Source of the DNA: Leptospira johnsonii
Lineage (GTDB): Bacteria > Spirochaetota > Leptospiria > Leptospirales > Leptospiraceae
Length of the DNA stretch: 64,000 nt
NCBI RefSeq assembly: GCF_003112675.1
Contig: NZ_BFAY01000011.1
Location: 1,178,001-1,242,000, forward strand
Reading direction: 5' to 3'
The notes under the pieces were generated by a model that made no database searches, was not told where the DNA came from, and saw only the letters and a program-made list of their open reading frames with translations. Every line of letters begins with the position of its first letter. Within the stretch, counting starts at the first letter, position 1. A program made the position numbers and the translations under genes. This document shows, one piece after another, positions 59,902 to 64,000 of the stretch.

Positions 59902-60465
59902 TTATTCGAAAGAAACGGAAATTTTTCCGTCGGCAACATAACCTGCCTTTCTCAGTTCCTGCAGATATGCGACTTCGTTTTTCAGGTCGATGGTTATATC
60001 CAATTTTCCTGTTCCTTTTTCAGTAGCGGCTTGGAATCTAAACTCGTATTCTCCCGGATCTAGTTTAGCTTTCAGTCCACTATAATCGAAATCCTCATTG
60101 AAGTATAGGATGATCTCTTTACGCGCTGCGGATAGCTCTGGTCTAAAAACTCCCGCTTGTTTAGCGTTAGACCAGGAAGAATACTTTCCTTCTGGATTTG
60201 AAATTTGTTTCGCATACAGAACTACTCTGAATTTTTTACCGTTCGCTTCTTGAGGACCTACCGGATCTGCCAAACAGAGTAGTGCCCACATTTCTCCAGA
60301 GAAATTCCATTTGGAAACCTCTGCAGGGAGAGCGGAGTCTCTTGAAATTTCCTTATCAAAAAAGTAAACGGTACCTTTTTTCTTTCCTTCACAAAGATCC
60401 TTTGCCCAAGTTCCAGATGCTGCAAATAGAAGCACTAAAACGGCCGCAAATCGAATGAGTTTCAT
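59902..60465 (-). CDS. Exported protein of unknown function
   Basis: 187 residues with signal peptide (LIRFAAVLVLLFAASGTWA). Mature chain: a Cys in LCEGKKKG and another in LLCLADPVGPQEANG could form a disulfide; strand-rich YEFRFQAATEKGTGKLDITIDLK follows. No enzymatic motif is seen. Convergent with the pseudouridine synthase gene. Confidence 0.85.
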   Translation of the reverse strand: MKLIRFAAVLVLLFAASGTWAKDLCEGKKKGTVYFFDKEISRDSALPAEVSKWNFSGEMWALLCLADPVGPQEANGKKFRVVLYAKQISNPEGKYSSWSNAKQAGVFRPELSAARKEIILYFNEDFDYSGLKAKLDPGEYEFRFQAATEKGTGKLDITIDLKNEVAYLQELRKAGYVADGKISVSFE

Positions 60466-60557
60466 TCAAAGCTCCTGATTTAATTTACTAAGTCTAACGG
60501 TGGGACGAAATTTTAGATTAAATGCTTTCTTTTTCAATATAAAATTAAGGAAATTTT

Positions 60558-60950
60558 TTGCTGGATGATCCTGAATTATACATCAAATACTTATCTATAG
60601 TAACGCTTATGGAAGAAGATAAAATTGAAAAGATCAAACAAGGTTTTTGGCCTAAGGTGAAGAAGGTCGCGGGAAAGGTTCCTTTTCTTGCGGATGCAAT
60701 TGCTTTGTATTATGCGATGTTGGATCCTTCTACACCCCTGAAAGCAAAACTTACGATTGCGGGTGCACTTGCTTATTTTCTCACGCCTTTTGATGCGATG
60801 CCAGATATACTTTTCGGCGCAGGTTATATAGACGATGCAGGAGTGGTTGCAGCCGTTTTAGCAGCCGCGTCCATGTATGTAAAAGAAGAACATAAGAAGA
60901 AGGCCGCGGATTTTTTAGATTCCAATCCTGAGGGTACCCTGGAGAATTGA
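60558..60950 (+). CDS. YkvA/DUF1232 family protein
   Basis: 130 residues from TTG 60558 (AAGGAAA upstream; ATG 60609 is an alternative). YYAMLDPSTPLKAKLTIAGALAYFLTPFDAMPDILFGAGYIDDAGVVAAVLAA is the DUF1232 signature, a short membrane-associated helical pair. Function unknown. Followed after 12 bp by the inositol monophosphatase gene. Confidence 0.9.
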   Translation: MLDDPELYIKYLSIVTLMEEDKIEKIKQGFWPKVKKVAGKVPFLADAIALYYAMLDPSTPLKAKLTIAGALAYFLTPFDAMPDILFGAGYIDDAGVVAAVLAAASMYVKEEHKKKAADFLDSNPEGTLEN

Positions 60951-60962
60951 AAAACTTCTCCA

Positions 60963-61778
60963 ATGAGCTACCAAAACGAAATCAAGATCAGATACCAGCA
61001 CTTCCTCAACTTCGTCCCAACCATCTCGGAGTTCCTGAAAAAAACTCACGAAAGGGAAGATCTGCAAATCTCCTTTAAGGGAAATATAGAATCGGACCTA
61101 GTCACGATTGCAGACAAAGGTTCCGAAGAATTGATCGTCTCAGAGATCAGAAAGGCATTTCCTAACGATCATATCTTAGGAGAAGAAGGAAGTAACTACG
61201 AAGGTAATTCTCAATTCAAATGGATCATAGATCCTTTGGATGGAACCGTAAATTATTCTCACCGTATTCCTCTCTATTGCTGTTGTATAGGATTAGAAGA
61301 TCTAGAGAAAAAATCGGCAGTGATGGGGATCGTTCCAATGCCAGCACTCGGACATGTATACCATGCTATGTTAGGAGAAGGCGCATTCAAAGATAAAACT
61401 CCTATCAAAGTCACTCAGACCAAAGAGATCAAAAAAGCACTCTTATGCACAGGCTTTCCTTACGATCGAGAAGAGAAGATAGAACAACTGATTTTCAATC
61501 TGAAAAAATTCATCTTAAGATCCAGAGGTGTGAGAAGAACTGGATCTGCAGGTTTAGATATCTGTTGGGTAGCCGAAGGTAAGTTCGACGCATTCTGGGA
61601 AGAAGATCTAAAACCTTGGGACATGACCGCAGCTGCCGCTATCCTTCAGGAAGCAGGCGGTAAGTTGAGTACTTATGCGAATAATACATTCCATCCATAT
61701 GTGACTAGCTTGATTGCGTCTAACGGAGTATTACATGAAAAAATGGTAGAGATCTTACAGGAGTTTTTAGATATATGA
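60963..61778 (+). CDS. Inositol monophosphatase family protein
   Basis: 271 residues. Metal-site motifs: ILGEEGSNYEG, WIIDPLDGTVNYSH and LKPWDMTAAAAILQEAGG. May act on inositol phosphate, histidinol phosphate or NADP/PAP-type substrates; the IMPase core alone does not decide. Stop overlaps the SMR gene (ATGA). Confidence 0.94.
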   Translation: MSYQNEIKIRYQHFLNFVPTISEFLKKTHEREDLQISFKGNIESDLVTIADKGSEELIVSEIRKAFPNDHILGEEGSNYEGNSQFKWIIDPLDGTVNYSHRIPLYCCCIGLEDLEKKSAVMGIVPMPALGHVYHAMLGEGAFKDKTPIKVTQTKEIKKALLCTGFPYDREEKIEQLIFNLKKFILRSRGVRRTGSAGLDICWVAEGKFDAFWEEDLKPWDMTAAAAILQEAGGKLSTYANNTFHPYVTSLIASNGVLHEKMVEILQEFLDI

Positions 61779-62095
61779 GTTGGGTTTTATTGGTGTTGGC
61801 CGGGTTATTCGAGGTCGGTTTCACCACTTGTATGAAATTATCCGACGGATTTAAGGATTGGAAATATGGTCTCGGATTCTTCGTGTTTGCCGTTATGAGT
61901 TTTTACTTTTTAAACAAGGCCACTCAGAATATTTCTCTAGGAACTGCGTATGCTGTATGGACTGGGATCGGAGCCGCAGGAACTGCAATCATTGGAATTC
62001 TTTCCTTTGGAGATTCTATCAATGCTTGGAGGATCTTCTTTCTTTCTACTTTGATATTGTCCGTGATCGGATTGAAATTTTTAGGTGGAGACTAA
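61775..62095 (+). CDS. SMR family exporter, Gdx (SugE) type
   Basis: 106 residues, four helices. The central Glu13 is in LAGLFEVGFTTCMKLS. GTAYAVWTGIGAAGTA is the SugE/Gdx subtype pattern (WTGIG rather than WSG), which in characterised members exports guanidinium in exchange for protons. No guanidine riboswitch is seen. Coupled to the IMPase gene by ATGA; works as a dual-topology dimer in the family. Confidence 0.93.
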   Translation: MSWVLLVLAGLFEVGFTTCMKLSDGFKDWKYGLGFFVFAVMSFYFLNKATQNISLGTAYAVWTGIGAAGTAIIGILSFGDSINAWRIFFLSTLILSVIGLKFLGGD

Positions 62096-62098
62096 AGC

Positions 62099-63394
62099 TT
62101 ATTCTGAGTATCTTCTTCTGATACATCTCTCTACTATATGGGCGATCTTTTTTTCCACTATATCAGGATTGAAGTTTGCCTGAACGTATCTTTTACCATT
62201 CAGCCCCATTTCTTCTCTTTCTCTTTCGTGATTTACTAAATATTCTGCGACTGCGCAAAAGCTGTCTAAGTCGGAATAGTATAAACCACCGTTACTTCTT
62301 AGACAATGTCCTCTTAGAACGTCCGATCTTCCGTTGACTAAAACTGCTTTTTTACGGATCCAAGCTTCCATGATAATTATGGAAAAACTTTCCATAGGAG
62401 AAGGATTTATGAGTATATCTGAAGAGCGGATGATCTCGTCTTTAGCTTCTTCGCTTACAAAACCTAAGGGAGATACATGAGGAAATTTTGATATTCTTTG
62501 TAGAAGTTTGGAATCTCCTCTTCCTGCCAAAAGTAATTTGTCGTTTCTGCCGCTTCTTTTCTGCCATTCGGAAAAGTATTGTGCCATCTCCAGCACTCCT
62601 TTTCCTTCGTCTATCCTTCCTACGTACAAGAACTGAAAGGAGTCCTGAGGATTTTTTCTCTCTGAAGTTTTTTTCTCAGTCTCTTCCGGAATTGCCAAAT
62701 GCATTCCGATCACATTTCCAAGACTTGGTTCGTATCCGTACAATTTATGAAAAAGAGCTTTTTCCTCTAGGGTATTAAAACAATAAGCTGAGTCGTCTTT
62801 GAAAAGCTTAGAATATACGGATAATTTTGCAGGCGGTTCGTCGTGTAATGTTGGAATTACAACAGATTTTTTTGCTACCAATGGAAGCCCGTAAACCATG
62901 GGATAATACAGATAAGAAACGAATACGAAAACGTCGTAATCTCTTTCGTTGGTCTCAATGTATTGGATTAGATCAGGACAATAAGGGCCTTGCATATCTA
63001 CCCAGATCCTTTCCTTTTCTTCTTGGGATCCGACACTTTTTCCCGAGTCGGAATTTCGAAACAGTTTGTCCGAAAATCTATTAAACTTAGAGATATTCCT
63101 TTCTTTATCTACGGAGAATCTGAGGACTCTTATCCGATTCCCTGGTTCTGGTTCGATCCATTCTCTACTTACCTTCTTCTCCAGATCTTTTCCCAGAAGT
63201 ACTGGCTCTAAGTCTTTAATCGGGATCTGGTTTTTCCAAGTGATATAATCCAACGAGCGGCTCGCAAGAACTGTTACCTCGTAAAACTTGGACAATATTA
63301 GAGTATATTGATAGATGAGTTTCTCGGAGCCACCTGAAATATGATCCGAAAAAATAGGAGTAACAACGGCTAATCTTCTACGAGAGTCTAGCAA
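62099..63394 (-). CDS. GT4 family glycosyltransferase
   Basis: 431 residues from TTG 63394. GT-B fold: N-terminal RLAVVTPIFSDHISGGSEKLI, then LYVGRIDEGKGVLEMAQYF and INPSPMESFSIIIMEAWIRKKAVLVNGRSDVLRG for sugar-nucleotide binding. Would build a surface glycan. Its start overlaps the end of the next glycosyltransferase by 17 bp, suggesting one operon on the minus strand. Confidence 0.92.
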   Translation of the reverse strand: MLDSRRRLAVVTPIFSDHISGGSEKLIYQYTLILSKFYEVTVLASRSLDYITWKNQIPIKDLEPVLLGKDLEKKVSREWIEPEPGNRIRVLRFSVDKERNISKFNRFSDKLFRNSDSGKSVGSQEEKERIWVDMQGPYCPDLIQYIETNERDYDVFVFVSYLYYPMVYGLPLVAKKSVVIPTLHDEPPAKLSVYSKLFKDDSAYCFNTLEEKALFHKLYGYEPSLGNVIGMHLAIPEETEKKTSERKNPQDSFQFLYVGRIDEGKGVLEMAQYFSEWQKRSGRNDKLLLAGRGDSKLLQRISKFPHVSPLGFVSEEAKDEIIRSSDILINPSPMESFSIIIMEAWIRKKAVLVNGRSDVLRGHCLRSNGGLYYSDLDSFCAVAEYLVNHEREREEMGLNGKRYVQANFNPDIVEKKIAHIVERCIRRRYSE

Positions 63395-64000
63395 GGACAG
63401 GCCTCAATACAGTTTCTGCGTTGATTTGGGAAAAGGAAGAAAGTCGTTTTTGTTGGGTTTCCAGGATCAGATCTTTCCAATTTCGATCCGTCACCATTTT
63501 ATGAGCAAGCTCCACGATCACATCCATTCTCTTTTCTTTAAATAAGATCCCTGCACCGGAAAGAGTTTCTCCTACCGCGCCGCCGTCGAATGCAAGGATC
63601 GGGATATTATGCACCATCGCTTCCAATAACGGAACACAAAATCCTTCATGTTCGCTCATAGATAGGAAAAGATCGCAGTTTAGATACATGGATTTTAATT
63701 CTTCGTCGGATAAAAAATCGGTGATGATCACATTCTTTCTCAACTTATAAAAATCGAGCATACGTTCCAATTCTTCCCTGTATAGATACAACTCTTTCGA
63801 ACTGAATCCAACCATAAAAAGTTGGAACTCGGGGCCATAAGCTTTTAGATAATGGAATGCGAATCTGATGAGATCATCCTGTTTTTTGTTGGGAGCAATT
63901 CTTCCTACAAATAAGAAGCGTGGAATATTGGGTCTATTCTTTGGAAAATTTTCCTTAAGAGTTTGTCTACCTTGAGGAAGTTGGTAGGTGATCGGAAGAA
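63378..64000 (-). CDS. GT4 family glycosyltransferase (5' end cut by window edge)
   Basis: The frame is open to the window end beyond the first ATG at 63815: the residues VGRIAPNKKQDDLIRFAFHYLKAYGP precede it, so the gene begins outside. The C-terminal GT-B domain shows ITDFLSDEELKSMYLNCDLFLSMSEHEGFCVPLLEAMVHNIPILAFDGGAVGETLSGAG. The catalytic pattern E(x)7E is present in EHEGFCVPLLE. It overlaps the downstream glycosyltransferase start. Confidence 0.92.
   Translation of the reverse strand, partial: LPITYQLPQGRQTLKENFPKNRPNIPRFLFVGRIAPNKKQDDLIRFAFHYLKAYGPEFQLFMVGFSSKELYLYREELERMLDFYKLRKNVIITDFLSDEELKSMYLNCDLFLSMSEHEGFCVPLLEAMVHNIPILAFDGGAVGETLSGAGILFKEKRMDVIVELAHKMVTDRNWKDLILETQQKRLSSFSQINAETVLRPVLARLS

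Noticed and set aside
61700..61775. Guanidine riboswitch upstream of the Gdx-type exporter
   Set aside because: The gene overlaps the preceding coding sequence and no riboswitch-like leader exists.

Overview
The window is a gene-dense spirochete chromosome segment, almost certainly Leptospira. The evidence is a clear Loa22 orthologue, many short lipoproteins with Leptospira-style lipoboxes, a lone 5S rRNA gene without 16S or 23S neighbours, a BBP2/OmpL-type porin, MASE1/HisKA_2 signalling and many lineage-restricted secreted proteins. I see no insertion sequence, prophage, CRISPR array or other sign of recent transfer. The species cannot be fixed from the sequence alone. The first and last genes are cut by the window edges.

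Layout. 1-10.5 kb: a cut membrane protein, a DUF1801 protein, an M32 carboxypeptidase translationally coupled to a small protein that resembles a stand-alone FliG C-terminal domain, tRNA-Gly(UCC), a secreted protein, a GH114-like lipoprotein, a CPA2 antiporter, a porin, a glutathione peroxidase/OhrR redox pair and two lipoproteins. 10.6-17.2 kb: a GpsA-GPAT fusion, purT, a FecR-domain lipoprotein, a secreted unknown and a GH18-like protein. 17.3-22.7 kb: a tightly packed co-directional run of fructosamine-kinase-like, TetR, rhomboid, MDR dehydrogenase, NUDIX and catalytic-Cys-less nitrilase-fold genes. 22.7-32 kb: a lipoprotein, an EcsC-like protein, prfA, a fungal-type cystathionine gamma-synthase, and a module in which a membrane protein and a lipoprotein hydrolase are divergently transcribed across two palindromes next to a TetR gene. 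A histidine kinase follows.

32-44.7 kb: pabB-pabC fusion, thpR and aat (overlapping or abutting), a lysine-rich secreted peptide, a long-chain acyl-CoA ligase with an apparent membrane hairpin, an MBL-fold lipoprotein, tmRNA, an alpha/beta hydrolase, a patatin, a TMEM220-like protein, a SRPBCC/nucleotidyl cyclase and avtA. 44.8-56.6 kb: a 781-residue unknown membrane protein and a divergent Fpg/Nei-like glycosylase, then 5S rRNA, then the classical rpmH-rnpA-yidD-yidC-jag-mnmE cluster, malic enzyme and a second large unknown. 56.7-64 kb: fumC, loa22, an RluA-type pseudouridine synthase, a secreted unknown, a YkvA-like protein, an inositol monophosphatase overlapping a Gdx-type SMR exporter, and two overlapping GT4 glycosyltransferases.

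Most of the window is housekeeping (translation, membrane insertion, folate, purine and lipid precursors) mixed with envelope proteins. The most unusual points are the GpsA-GPAT fusion, the FliG_C-like mini-protein, the predicted TetR operator pair, the OhrR-like operator, the nitrilase and Fpg homologues with altered active sites, the hairpin over the GH114 start codon, and rnpA, which has no ordinary start codon ahead of its conserved N-terminus.
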